DNA from: CAVVTR01 sp963751245
GTDB lineage: Bacteria; Acidobacteriota; Thermoanaerobaculia; Thermoanaerobaculales; Thermoanaerobaculaceae
Assembly: GCA_963751245.1 (NCBI GenBank)
Contig: CAVVTR010000008.1
Location: 527,285-591,284, forward strand
Direction of reading: 5' to 3'
Length of the DNA: 64,000 nucleotides
Position 1 is the first letter of the stretch, and the number at the start of each line of letters is the position of its first letter. The notes below the pieces were generated by a model. The model ran no database searches. It saw only the letters and a list, made by a program, of their open reading frames with translations, and was not told the DNA's origin. This document shows positions 34,566-44,945 of the stretch, piece by piece. Made by a program: the position numbers and the translations under genes.

Positions 34566-34880
34566 TCAGGACAGCAGCGGAACGATGCGGGCCGCGGCGG
34601 CGGCCGCGGCGATGCCTTCCACCTGGACGGTCTTGATCCTCGAGGCTCCTCCCAGCACCACGGCGACGTTTCGCCTGGGCACTCCGAGCACCTCGGCCAG
34701 CAGCCCTTCCACGGCCCGGTTCGCCTCGCCGCCCTCCGGCGCCGCCGCCACGTCCACGCGCAGGGCGCCGGCGTGAACCCCCGCCACGCCGGTCCGCCGT
34801 GCTCGAGGGTGCACCCGCACGGCCAACCGGCAGCCTGAATCGGTGTCGTGGACGAACGGTGGAAGCGGCGGCTCAGCCAC
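34566..34880 (-). CDS. DUF167 (YggU) family protein
   Basis: Protein of 104 residues matching the YggU/DUF167 fold: CRLAVRVHPRARRTGVAGVHAGALRVDVAAAPEGGEANRAVEGLLAEVLGVPRRNVAVVLGGASRIKTVQVEG follows the family pattern throughout, with the conserved PRA, ANRA and GGxSRxK elements visible. Function is unknown in all bacteria; the fold is often found next to cell-envelope or YggT genes. The start is GTG at 34880, which overlaps the 3' end of lpxA by eight bases, so it belongs to the ompH-lpxD-fabZ-lpxA operon. Confidence 0.85.
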   Translation of the reverse strand: MAEPPLPPFVHDTDSGCRLAVRVHPRARRTGVAGVHAGALRVDVAAAPEGGEANRAVEGLLAEVLGVPRRNVAVVLGGASRIKTVQVEGIAAAAAAARIVPLLS

Positions 34881-35661
34881 GCGCCAGCACGACGCCCCGC
34901 TCCGACGCGGCGATGAACTCAGCGATGCGCATGGCGTCCGGCCGGTCGGCCAGCTCCGTGCGGATCCGCTCCACCGCCTCGGTGGTGGTCAGCGTGGCGC
35001 TGCAGAGCAACCGCCAGGCACGCTTGATGGCGTCCCGGCGCTCGCTGGAGAACCCCTTGCGCTCCAGGCCGATGGAGTTCGGCCCGAAGCAGCGGGCGGG
35101 GCGGCTCCCGGCGGTCTTCATGAACGGCAGCACGTCCTTGGTGGCGATGGTCCCGCCGCCGATGAACGCGTACTCACCCACCGAGCAGAACTGGTGAACG
35201 GCAGACAACGCGCCCACCGTGGCGTGGTCTCCCACGTGGACGTGCCCGGCCAGGGTGCCGCAGTTGGCGAAGATCACCCAGTCCCCGACCTGGCAGTCGT
35301 GGGCGACGTGGGCGCTCACCATGTACAGGCCGTTGGCGCCCAGCCGCGTCACGCCGCCACCGCCGGGGCTGCCCCGGTGAATGGTGACGAACTCGCGGAA
35401 CACGTTCCCCGGGCCGATCTCGGCGCGGGTCGGCTCCCCCCTGTACTTGAGGTCCTGCGGCGGCGCCCCCACCGAGCAGTGGGAGACGAACCGGTTGCCG
35501 GGCGCCACCGTCAGCGGGCCCTCGAGGCGGCAGAACGGGCCCACGGTGCAGCCGGAGCCCAGGCCCACCTCGCCCTGGATGACGGCGTAGGGGCCGATCT
35601 CGACGTCGTCGGCCAGGTCCGCGCGGGGGTCCACCACCGCCGTGGGATGGATGCTCGCCAT
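34873..35661 (-). CDS. lpxA: Acyl-[ACP]-UDP-N-acetylglucosamine O-acyltransferase
   Basis: First enzyme of lipid A biosynthesis: transfers a 3-hydroxyacyl chain from ACP to the 3-OH of UDP-GlcNAc in the cytoplasm. 262 residues, the usual length. It has a left-handed beta-helix of hexapeptide repeats from residue 1 (IHPTAVVDPRADLADDVEIGPY), then PPQDLKYRGEPT, FREFVTIHRGS and the catalytic histidine region MVSAHVAHDCQVGD. A C-terminal helical part follows (FSSERRDAIKRAWRLL). ATG 35661 overlaps the fabZ stop in ATGA with GGAGGA in front. The order lpxD-fabZ-lpxA is the classical lipid A cluster, so the organism makes LPS. Confidence 0.96.
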   Translation of the reverse strand: MASIHPTAVVDPRADLADDVEIGPYAVIQGEVGLGSGCTVGPFCRLEGPLTVAPGNRFVSHCSVGAPPQDLKYRGEPTRAEIGPGNVFREFVTIHRGSPGGGGVTRLGANGLYMVSAHVAHDCQVGDWVIFANCGTLAGHVHVGDHATVGALSAVHQFCSVGEYAFIGGGTIATKDVLPFMKTAGSRPARCFGPNSIGLERKGFSSERRDAIKRAWRLLCSATLTTTEAVERIRTELADRPDAMRIAEFIAASERGVVLARG

Positions 35662-36104
35662 CACTCCTCCGTTCGCGGGCGGTCCACCATGGCGCTGGAG
35701 AGCTCCGCCTCGGCGACCAGCTCGTCGCCGACCCGGGCGACGCCGCGCAGCACCGCGAAGCGGGCGCGCCGCTTGAGCACCGTAACCTCCAGCACCAGCT
35801 GGTCCCCGGGCACCACCGGCCGGCGGAAACGGCACTTGTCGATGCCGGTGAAGTAGATCAGCTTCTCGTGCCGGTCGGGGACGTCCTGCAGCATCATCAC
35901 CGCCCCGGCCTGGGCCATGGCCTCGACCACCAGAACCCCGGGCATCACCGGCACGCCGGGGAAGTGCCCCTGGAAGTGGGGCTCGTTGAAGGTCACGTTC
36001 TTCACCGCGAGGACCCGCCCGTCGCCCATCTCCAGCACGCGGTCGACGAGCAGCAGCGGATAGCGGTGCGGCAGCACCTCGAGGATGCCCTGGATATCGA
36101 TCAT
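35661..36104 (-). CDS. fabZ: 3-hydroxyacyl-[ACP] dehydratase FabZ
   Basis: Dehydratase of fatty acid elongation, 147 residues, hot-dog fold. The start ILEVLPHRYPLLLVDRVLEM is the family hallmark, with the catalytic histidine and glutamate in HFQGHFPGVPVMPGVLVVEAMAQAG. It converts 3-hydroxyacyl-ACP to trans-2-enoyl-ACP; the same 3-hydroxyacyl-ACP pool is used by LpxA and LpxD, whose genes flank and overlap it (ATGA on both sides). Nothing odd seen. Confidence 0.97.
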   Translation of the reverse strand: MIDIQGILEVLPHRYPLLLVDRVLEMGDGRVLAVKNVTFNEPHFQGHFPGVPVMPGVLVVEAMAQAGAVMMLQDVPDRHEKLIYFTGIDKCRFRRPVVPGDQLVLEVTVLKRRARFAVLRGVARVGDELVAEAELSSAMVDRPRTEE

Positions 36105-37129
36105 TCCGTCCCCCCGAGCCGAGCGACGATCTCCTCGAGCTCCTTGATCCGGCGCCTGAGGGCCTCGATCTGGTAGATGTTGGCCTGCGCCTTAAGCCAT
36201 TCGCGGTGAGGGCGGGACGGGAACCCCGAGACCATGGAGCCGGGGGCCGTGTCCTCGGTGACCCCGGTCTTCGCGGTCACCACCGTGCCGTCACCCAGGG
36301 TGAGGTGCCCCACCGCCCCGCTCTGCCCCGCCATCACCACGTGGCGGCCGAGCCGGGTGGAGCCGGAGATGCCGGACTGCGCCACCAGCAGCGAGCCCTC
36401 CCCCACCTGCACGTTGTGGGCGATCTGCACCAGGTTGTCCACCTTGGTTCCGCGGCCGATACGGGTGGTGCCCAGCGTGGCCCGGTCGATGCACACGTTG
36501 GCGCCGAGCTCGACGTCGTCCTCGACGACCACGATGCCGATCTGCGGGACCTTGTGGTGGACGCCTCCGGCGGTGGCGAAGCCGAACCCGTCGGAGCCCA
36601 GCACCACGCCGGCGTGGAGGATGCACCGGGAGCCCACGCGGCAGCCGCGCTCGACGACCACGTGCGGATGGAGCACCGTGTGGTCCCCCACCGTCACCCC
36701 GTCGCCCAGCACGCACCCGGGCCCGACCACGCTGCCCGCGCCCACCGCGCAGCCCTCGCCGATCACCGCCTGCGGACCGATCGAGACCCCCTCCCCCAGG
36801 GCGGCGGAGCCGGCCACCACGGCGGTGGCGTGCACTCCCGGCGCCGCCACGGGCTCGGGGTGGAAGAGGGCGAGGAGCCGTGCCAGGGCCGCGTAGGGCT
36901 CGGCGCACACCAGGCAGTCGCGCCCCTTGAAGGGGGCCGCGTCGGCCACCAGCAGCGCCCCTGCCCGGGACGTCCTGGCCGCTTCCAGGTAGCGCCGGTT
37001 GTGGTAGAAGGACAGCTCCTCCGGGCCGGCGTCCTCCAGGGTATTGATCCCGGAGACCCGCCGCCGCGGGTCTCCCACCGCCCGGCCGCCCACCCGGGCC
37101 GCCAGGTCCTCCAGCGTGTACACCGTCAT
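36101..37129 (-). CDS. lpxD: UDP-3-O-(3-hydroxyacyl)glucosamine N-acyltransferase
   Basis: Third step of lipid A synthesis: adds an N-linked 3-hydroxyacyl chain. 342 residues. An N-terminal uridine-binding domain (MTVYTLEDLAARVGG to about residue 100, with ELSFYHNRRYLE) is followed by a left-handed beta-helix with hexapeptide repeats. Key stretches are GSDGFGFA, VCIDRATLGTTRIGRGTKVDNLVQIAHNVQVG (catalytic histidine) and AGQSGAVGHLTLGDG. The C-terminal helix is EALRRRIKELEEIVARL. ATG 37129 is chosen as it begins the conserved domain; an upstream in-frame extension is Arg/Pro-rich and unlikely. OmpH is encoded 65 bases upstream. Confidence 0.96.
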   Translation of the reverse strand: MTVYTLEDLAARVGGRAVGDPRRRVSGINTLEDAGPEELSFYHNRRYLEAARTSRAGALLVADAAPFKGRDCLVCAEPYAALARLLALFHPEPVAAPGVHATAVVAGSAALGEGVSIGPQAVIGEGCAVGAGSVVGPGCVLGDGVTVGDHTVLHPHVVVERGCRVGSRCILHAGVVLGSDGFGFATAGGVHHKVPQIGIVVVEDDVELGANVCIDRATLGTTRIGRGTKVDNLVQIAHNVQVGEGSLLVAQSGISGSTRLGRHVVMAGQSGAVGHLTLGDGTVVTAKTGVTEDTAPGSMVSGFPSRPHREWLKAQANIYQIEALRRRIKELEEIVARLGGTE

Positions 37130-37194
37130 CACGTCCTCGACCCTCCGGTACGGGCGGGGGCGCGATCGCCCGCCGCCCCGCACCGCCGTGGAGC

Positions 37195-37716
37195 CTACTT
37201 CGTGGCCTTGGTGTTGAACCGCCGCAGCACCTGGTCGGTGATGTCGACCCGCTCGGAGGCGTACAGGAGGCCGGACTGGTACTTGTTGAAGATGAGGTCG
37301 AAGTTCATCTCCTTGCCCAGCTCCGTGATGATCGGCATGATCTGCTTCTCGAGCGCGGCGTACTCCTTCTGCTGCGCGTCGTTGAGCTGCTGCTGCGTGT
37401 CGTCCTGGAAGCGCTGGAGGGCGATCTGCTTGTCCTCGATCTGCTTCTGCAGCTCGGCGATCTTGGCGTCCGTGAGCGTGGCCCGCTGCGCGTTCAGCTG
37501 CTTCTGCAGGGTGTCAAGCTCGTCGGCCATCTTCTTTCCTTCGGCGACCTTGTCGTCCTGGAGCTTCTTCATGCGGACCATGGCTTCCTTGCCCGCCGCC
37601 GAATCCTGGACGAGCTGCTGGACGTCGATGACGGCCACCGAGGTCTTGCTGGGGGCTTCCTGGGCGGCCACCGACGTTGCCATCGCCACGAGCACGACTG
37701 CTAGGAATCTTCTCAT
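37195..37716 (-). CDS. OmpH/Skp family periplasmic chaperone
   Basis: Skp-like chaperone that keeps outer-membrane proteins soluble in the periplasm. 173 residues with a signal peptide (MRRFLAVVLVAMATSVAAQEA) and a long helical, charge-rich body: VIDVQQLVQDSAAGKEAM, then a coiled coil about residues 45-120 rich in Lys, Gln and Glu, and the C-terminal strand ITELGKEMNFDLIFNK, typical of OmpH. ATG 37716 is chosen over the preceding in-frame GTG; GGGAG lies upstream. It heads the lipid A operon on the minus strand. A bamA gene, often immediately upstream of ompH, is absent here; transketolase lies divergently instead. Confidence 0.92.
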   Translation of the reverse strand: MRRFLAVVLVAMATSVAAQEAPSKTSVAVIDVQQLVQDSAAGKEAMVRMKKLQDDKVAEGKKMADELDTLQKQLNAQRATLTDAKIAELQKQIEDKQIALQRFQDDTQQQLNDAQQKEYAALEKQIMPIITELGKEMNFDLIFNKYQSGLLYASERVDITDQVLRRFNTKATK

Positions 37717-37911
37717 CACCGACTCCCTCTCTCTCTGTCACGTATTCCCCCACCGGGGCGCGCCATTCTAGCATCCCCGACCCCCGCCGCAGCCTTGCCT
37801 CGGAAGGGCAGCTGCACGACAATGCGCGGGACTCCGAGGGCGGCGCCGCTCCTGCGGCCGTGGCCCCCGTGGGGCGCCCCCCCGGAGTGCGGTGGGCGGA
37901 CTGGAGAACCG

Positions 37912-39928
<2,017 letters not shown>

Positions 39929-39945
39929 CGCCGGGCCCGCCCGCG

Positions 39946-39980
39946 GGGGTCAGGCTCGCATCTCTGCATCTCCTGACCCC
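39946..39980 (+). terminator. Stem-loop after transketolase
   Basis: GGGGTCAGG (39946-39954) pairs with CCTGACCCC (39972-39980) across a 17-base loop, 18 bases past the transketolase stop. No T-run. The left arm plus loop is repeated in diverged form at about 40210-40235. Confidence 0.45.
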
Positions 39981-39989
39981 GCCACCGCC

Positions 39990-40240
39990 GCGTCTCTCGC
40001 GACCGGCCGGCTGGATCCCGGCGTGCGTACGCGCTGCTGGAGGCCAACCTCTACGCCCCTGCCCGCTGCATCCTGCGGCGGCCCTTCATGGCGCCTCTCG
40101 CCACCCGCCCCCTCCCGCGCGCCCTGAAGGGCGCGGCTACGTGGACATGCCACGCGACGGGCCCGCCCCCCACGGACGAGCGCAGCGATGTCTCGGGGTC
40201 ACATCCCCGGGGGTCGGGCTTCCATCTCTGCGTTCCCCGG
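39990..40240 (+). repeat. Dispersed intergenic repeat, copy D (diverged), with local repeats
   Basis: The 474-base gap between transketolase and the symporter (39929-40402) has no supportable gene. 40008-40050 is a weak copy of block 1 of the composite repeat. Around 40120-40150 a variant of the CCACGTGG-containing stretch occurs (AAGGGCGCGGCTACGTGG). The sequence GGGGTC[A/G]GGCT..CATCTCTGC occurs at 39946 and again at 40210. The rest is Arg/Pro-codon-like GC-rich sequence without a recognisable product. Confidence 0.5.
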
Positions 40241-40402
40241 GTCGGCCCCGGCCTCCGCGAGGCGGAAGGGCGCGGCCGCGGCGGCCTGCCGCGCGGCGGG
40301 CCGGTCCCCGCGCGGCGCACGGCGGACGCGAAGCGGGGGGCCGGCCGGGGCCCCCCGCGGATCCATCTTCGACCGGTTCCGGGGGCGTCGCGCCCCCGGC
40401 GG

Positions 40403-42103
40403 TCATTCCTTGCCGAAGAGCGGCTCGAGCTCCTCGCGGGTGGGCTTCGGGGTGAGCAGGCTGACGACGACCAGGGCGCCGATCGAGACCAGCGCCGCCG
40501 GGTAGATGCTGGGCACGCCCCACGGGTCGCCGCCCATCATCACCTGAGGAAACGCGTTGGGGATCACCAGCTCGAAGACCAGCGCCATCACCGCGCCGGA
40601 CACGATGGAGGCGAGCCCGCCGGCCCGCGTGGCGCGGCGCCACGCCAGCGCCGCCAGCAGCGCCGGCGTGATCGACACCCCGTACATCGTGTAGGCGAAG
40701 TACGAGTAGCGCAGCACCGAGATGGAGCTGCCCAGCACCGTGGGGATGAAGATCATGAGAAACGCGGCCACGCCGAGGATCACCACGAAGACCTTCTGCA
40801 GCGCCACCATGGTCTTCTGGTCCGCGTCGGGGCGCAGGAAGCGCTGGTAGATGTCGCGCATGATGTTGGTGGTGGGCGAGAGCAGGTAGTTCATCCCCGT
40901 CGAGATGACCACCGCGCACGCCGCGCCGAGAAGCAGCAGCCCGACGGCGAGGCCGATGCCGCCCCGGGAGGCCACGTCCTCGGCGGACTGCAGCACTACG
41001 GCCGCGGGGTCCAGGCCGGCGTGCACCGCCAGCACCTGTTCCGCAGAGCCGGCACCCGCGAATGCCTCCTGGAGCCTGGCGTCCAGCGCCGCCTCCTGGT
41101 CCGGTTTCACGTTCCCGGCGGCGGCGGCCTCACCCGCCAACCGTGCCGCCAGGGCCGGGGCGCCGGATGCCGGCACCTCGCCCGACGCCACCTGCGCCTT
41201 CACGCGGCCGGCCAGCTCGAACGTCTGGATGTCGACCCAGTGGGCCGCGGAGCCGTAGACGGCGATGGCCACGACGAGGGTCTCCACCACGATGGTGCCG
41301 ATGATCCACAGTCCGACGGCGCGCCGGGCCTCCTTCGGCGAGCGCGCCGAGTAGAACTTCTGGTACATGGACTGGATGCCCATGAGGAGCAGCAGCGTAG
41401 CCAGGAAGTAGCCCCCCGCCTTGAGCGCCGGGTACTGCCCGAAGTCGGCGGAGAACACCGCGAAGTGCTGGGCCGGCAGCGCCGCCACGGTGGCGTCGGC
41501 GCCCCCCGCGAAGAGCACCACGAAGGGCAGCGCCAGGCAGCTCGCCAGCAGGATGATGATGCCGTTGGGCAGGTCGGTGTGGGCGACCGCCACCATGCCG
41601 CCCATCGCCGTGAAGAGGATGACGAACGCCGCGGCGATGGTCTGCCCCGTCGCCACGGAGATCGACCCCTTGGTGATGACGTTGAGGATGTACCCGCCGG
41701 CGCGGAACTGGTAGGAGACGATGGTGGTGAAGGCGATGATCAGCGCGATGGCGCCGAACAGGCGCGCGAACTTGCCGTAGCGCACCTCGAGGATGTCGCC
41801 CACCGTGTACTGGCCGAAGGTGCGGATCTTTCCGGCCAGGAAGTAGATCACGGCGATGCCCACCCAGGCGCCCGCGGGCAGCCACAGCGCGGACCACCCC
41901 GCCCTGGCCGCGTACTCGGCGCCGGCGATGAACGTGCCCGAGCCGATCCACGTGCACACCAGGGTGAAGACCATGACGGTGAGGGTGAGCTTCCGCCCCG
42001 CCACCATGAAGTCGTCCTGGGACTGAACCTTCTTCGCTCTCAGGAAGTTGAAACCCAACAGGACCAACAGGTACGCCAGGACGACCCACAGATACCAGCC
42101 CAC
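40403..42103 (-). CDS. Sodium:solute symporter family protein
   Basis: SSS-family transporter of 566 residues with about thirteen membrane helices. The pattern SQDDFMVAGRKLTLTVMVFTLVCTWIGSGTFIAGAEYAARAGWSALWLPAGAWVG is characteristic, as is FGQYTVGDILEVRYGKFAR. The second half has NYLLSPTTNIMRDIYQRFL and YTMYGVSITPALLAAL. Between helices at about residues 275 and 380 lies an unusually long hydrophilic, Ala/Glu-rich helical segment (AGRVKAQVASGEVPASGAPA and onward). Substrate unknown; relatives carry proline, pantothenate or sugars. GTG 42103 has GGAGGAGGG ahead. It may be co-transcribed with the upstream DUF2007 and M24 peptidase genes, making amino acid or proline uptake an attractive but unproven guess. 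Confidence 0.92.
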   Translation of the reverse strand: MGWYLWVVLAYLLVLLGFNFLRAKKVQSQDDFMVAGRKLTLTVMVFTLVCTWIGSGTFIAGAEYAARAGWSALWLPAGAWVGIAVIYFLAGKIRTFGQYTVGDILEVRYGKFARLFGAIALIIAFTTIVSYQFRAGGYILNVITKGSISVATGQTIAAAFVILFTAMGGMVAVAHTDLPNGIIILLASCLALPFVVLFAGGADATVAALPAQHFAVFSADFGQYPALKAGGYFLATLLLLMGIQSMYQKFYSARSPKEARRAVGLWIIGTIVVETLVVAIAVYGSAAHWVDIQTFELAGRVKAQVASGEVPASGAPALAARLAGEAAAAGNVKPDQEAALDARLQEAFAGAGSAEQVLAVHAGLDPAAVVLQSAEDVASRGGIGLAVGLLLLGAACAVVISTGMNYLLSPTTNIMRDIYQRFLRPDADQKTMVALQKVFVVILGVAAFLMIFIPTVLGSSISVLRYSYFAYTMYGVSITPALLAALAWRRATRAGGLASIVSGAVMALVFELVIPNAFPQVMMGGDPWGVPSIYPAALVSIGALVVVSLLTPKPTREELEPLFGKE

Positions 42104-42192
42104 GGAACCCTCCTCCCCGGTGCCGGCCGCCCCGGCGACGCCGGTCCCCGCGCCGACACGCGGGAACCGGGGGGCGCGCCCGGCTCACCGCC

Positions 42193-42471
42193 TCAACTGT
42201 CGCTCTCGCCCACGTCCTCGTCCTCGGCCACCTCGAGCTGCCTGCCCTCGGCGGCGGCGAGCATCTCCCGGGCCTGTTCCGCGTACTCCTCCGGCACCAG
42301 CACGGCCACCTCGCCGATGCCGTCGAGGGTGAGCCCGTACACCGAGCCCAGCGCCTCGCCGACGATCCGCGCCGGGATGCCCGAGGCTCGCAGCGCCGCG
42401 AGCACGGGTTGCGCGTTCACGTGCCCCTGGAGGCGGAGCACCTCGACCTCGCCCTCGGGGACCCGGAGCAT
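42193..42471 (-). CDS. DUF2007-like small protein
   Basis: Protein of 92 residues starting with ATG 42471, six bases after the M24 peptidase stop. Its layout VEVLRLQGHVNAQPVLAALRASGIPARIVGE..LGSVYGLTLDGIGEVAVLVPEEYAEQAREML resembles DUF2007/putative signal-transducing (PII-like) domains with a beta-alpha-beta fold. The C terminus is a very acidic tail (EVAEDEDVGESDS). Function unknown; association with the peptidase is inferred from spacing. Confidence 0.65.
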   Translation of the reverse strand: MLRVPEGEVEVLRLQGHVNAQPVLAALRASGIPARIVGEALGSVYGLTLDGIGEVAVLVPEEYAEQAREMLAAAEGRQLEVAEDEDVGESDS

Positions 42472-42477
42472 GCCCGC

Positions 42478-43668
42478 TCAGGCCCCGTCGATGAGGACCA
42501 GGTCGCGCTGCATGGCGCCGGCCACGTCCACGCTGCCCGCGGGGGTGATGAAGACGTCGATCTCGGACCGCACGGCCATCTCGCCCGGCAGGTAGATGCC
42601 CGGCTCGATGGAGAAGCAGATCCCCGGGACCAGCAGCCGCTCGTCCTTGGTCTCGAGGTTGTCGATGTTGACGCCGTTGCCGTGGACCTCCTCGCCGATG
42701 GAGTGGCCCGTCCGGTGGATGAAGAAGTCGCCGTAGCCCGCGGCCGCCACCACGTTGCGGCAGGCGTCGTCGACCTCCCAGCCGTGCACCGCGTTCCCCG
42801 CCCCGAAGCGCTTACGCACAAAGGCCAGCGCGGCGTCTCGGGCGTCCCGCACGGTGTTGAAGATCTCCACGTACTTGGCCGGCGGCTCCGAGCCGACGAA
42901 CCCGCACCAGGTGATGTCGTAGAAGATCGCGCCGGGCTGGTCGAGCTTCGCCCACAGGTCGATGAGGACGGTGTCGCCGCGCTTGATGGGGCGGGCGTTG
43001 GCGGGGGTCGGCTCGAAGTGCGGGTCGGCGGGCTGCTCGTTGGTGCCGACGATGGGCATCTCCCCCTGGCAGGTCAGGCCCTCCTCGCCGAAGCGCCGGC
43101 CGATGAACTGCTGCACGTCGTACTGGGTGAGGGTGCGCCCCGCCCGCAGCTCGTTGCCGATGAGCGCGAACGCCTCGTCCTTGATCGCCTGCACGCGACG
43201 GCCCGCCTCCAGGTGGGACTGGTAGTCGTCGTCGTTCAGCACGGCCTGGAACGTCTGCACCAGGTCGGCGGAGGACACCACCTCGAACCCCAGGGAGCGG
43301 ATCAGGTCCACCGTGCCGCCGTCCACCATCGAGACGTAGGGGATGTTCGCCGTGGGCGAGAACTGCATCGCCACCTTCACGGCGCTCCCCAGCGCCGCCT
43401 GGAGCGCGGCGTGGAGCTCGCGCCAGGACAGGTAGGGGCGCTTGGCGCCCGGCAGGGAGTCGAGCTTCGTGGATTCCACCTTGGAGACCAGCTTCACCGG
43501 CTCGCCGACGGCTGGGATCCAGTAGAACCACCGGCGGCTCGTGAACTTGCCCAGGTCGAGACCGAGCACGTGGGCCGCGATGGCGTCCCGGTTGTGGAAG
43601 TCGTAGAGCAGCCAGCCGTCGAAGCCGAGGGCCTTGATCTCCCTCTGGATGCGTGCAATGTCGGGCAT
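42478..43668 (-). CDS. M24 family metallopeptidase (Xaa-Pro aminopeptidase type)
   Basis: Aminopeptidase P-like protein of 396 residues. A creatinase N-terminal domain (LGFDGWLLYDFHNRDAIAAHVLGL) is followed by a pita-bread catalytic domain. The five metal ligands can be seen as D in DTVLIDLWAK, D in AIFYDITWCG, H in HRTGHSIGEE, E in CFSIEPGIYLP and E in VRSEIDVFI. It should remove N-terminal residues next to proline, or act on another amide. ATG 43668 is preceded by AGGGAGG; an in-frame extension upstream lacks conserved features. Same strand as the CDF transporter and DUF2007 genes. Xaa-Pro peptidase versus creatinase-like activity is not resolved. Confidence 0.93.
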   Translation of the reverse strand: MPDIARIQREIKALGFDGWLLYDFHNRDAIAAHVLGLDLGKFTSRRWFYWIPAVGEPVKLVSKVESTKLDSLPGAKRPYLSWRELHAALQAALGSAVKVAMQFSPTANIPYVSMVDGGTVDLIRSLGFEVVSSADLVQTFQAVLNDDDYQSHLEAGRRVQAIKDEAFALIGNELRAGRTLTQYDVQQFIGRRFGEEGLTCQGEMPIVGTNEQPADPHFEPTPANARPIKRGDTVLIDLWAKLDQPGAIFYDITWCGFVGSEPPAKYVEIFNTVRDARDAALAFVRKRFGAGNAVHGWEVDDACRNVVAAAGYGDFFIHRTGHSIGEEVHGNGVNIDNLETKDERLLVPGICFSIEPGIYLPGEMAVRSEIDVFITPAGSVDVAGAMQRDLVLIDGA

Positions 43669-43741
43669 GAGATCCTCCCTGCGTCGGGTCACGGTGGCAC
43701 ACCGCCGACCGGCAAGTCAACCGTGACCGGCGCGCCGTGCG

Positions 43742-44908
43742 TCAGTAGACGAAGCGCGGTTCCACGTTGACGATGACCTTGTCGACGGCGCTGAAGCGGC
43801 CGGTCACGCCGCGCTTCAGCGCCTCGGCCACCGCCTCCGCTGGAACGCCCCGGGAGGTCAGGTCGAAGATCACGAAGCACCGCTCCGCCCGGCCGACGAT
43901 GCGGAGGTCGTGAACCTCCACCGCCGCCCGCAGCCGCGCGAGCTCCTCCGCCAGGAACGCCGACACCGGAGCGTAGAGGGGATGGCGCCGGTCGACGGGG
44001 TCCACGTGCACGGTGGCGCGGCAGTGGAGCGCCGACACCAGCGCCTCCTCCACGTCCTCGGCGAGCTCGTGGCCCCGGCTCACGTCCAGCGCCACCGGCA
44101 CCTCGATGTGGAGCGAGGTCACGATGAGGTTGCCGTAGCGGTGCACGATCACGTCGTGCACCTCCTCGACGCCGGCCACCGATAGCGCCGTCTCGCGGAT
44201 GCGCCGCACCAGGCCCGGCGACGGCGCCTCGCCGATGAGCGGGTCGAGCGCCCCGCGCACCATGTGCACCCCCGCCCAGGCCAGGAACCCCGCCACCACG
44301 ACGCCGGCGGCGCCGTCCAGCCAGAGCACCCCGAGCCGGGACGCGGCCAGGGCGAGGATGACCACGCCCGTGGCGAGAACGTCGGACCGGTGATGCCAGA
44401 AGTCGGCCACCAGCGCGGTGGAGCCGATCCGCTTCCCGAGGCGCAGCGAGAAGCGCGAGAGCCACTCCTTGAGCACGAGGGTGAGCACGAGCACCGACAG
44501 CAACGGCGCCGACGCCCGTACCTCCCGGGGGTGCAGCAGCCGTGTCACCGAGGACTCCCCGAACTCCAGCGCGGCGACCAGCAGCAGCACCGCGATGATC
44601 AGCGTCGCCACGCTCTCCACCCGCCCGTGCCCGAACGGGTGCTCCGCGTCGGACGGCTTGGCCGCGGCCTTGAACCCCCAGATCACCACGCCGGAGCTGG
44701 CCACGTCGCCGAGGGAGTGGATGGCATCGGCGATCAGGCTGATGGACCCGATGGCGACGCCGGGCACGATCTTGACCGCGAACACCACGAGGTTGACGAC
44801 GACGCTGGTCCAACCCTCGAGGACGCCGTACGCCTCGCGGACCCGGGGGTCGGAGACGTCCTCCCCCGCCGGGGCCACGAACCTCGTGAGCAGCGCTTCC
44901 GTGACCAT
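43742..44908 (-). CDS. Cation diffusion facilitator (CDF) family transporter
   Basis: Zn2+/Fe2+/Mn2+ proton antiporter of the CDF family, 388 residues from ATG 44908 (a GTG at 44926 is a less likely start). Six helices are present; metal-site motifs are DAIHSLGD in helix 2 and DFWHHRSD in helix 5, the HxxxD arrangement seen in FieF-like zinc/iron exporters. HPFGHGRVES and GALDPLIGEAPSP are conserved. The C-terminal cytoplasmic part is longer than usual (two modules, VHDVIVHRYGNLIVTSLHIEVP and VEVHDLRIVGRAERCFVIFDL), suggesting a duplicated metal-sensing domain. Located 37 bases after the GMC oxidoreductase stop on the same strand. Confidence 0.93.
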   Translation of the reverse strand: MVTEALLTRFVAPAGEDVSDPRVREAYGVLEGWTSVVVNLVVFAVKIVPGVAIGSISLIADAIHSLGDVASSGVVIWGFKAAAKPSDAEHPFGHGRVESVATLIIAVLLLVAALEFGESSVTRLLHPREVRASAPLLSVLVLTLVLKEWLSRFSLRLGKRIGSTALVADFWHHRSDVLATGVVILALAASRLGVLWLDGAAGVVVAGFLAWAGVHMVRGALDPLIGEAPSPGLVRRIRETALSVAGVEEVHDVIVHRYGNLIVTSLHIEVPVALDVSRGHELAEDVEEALVSALHCRATVHVDPVDRRHPLYAPVSAFLAEELARLRAAVEVHDLRIVGRAERCFVIFDLTSRGVPAEAVAEALKRGVTGRFSAVDKVIVNVEPRFVY

Positions 44909-44945
44909 CGGCGCGGAGGCTAGCACAGCGCCGCGCGGCGGCGGC

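Noticed and set aside
44908..44926. GTG at 44926 as start of the CDF transporter
   Set aside because: No ribosome-binding site at either candidate; the ATG at 44908 leaves the conserved protein complete, so it was preferred, with low certainty.
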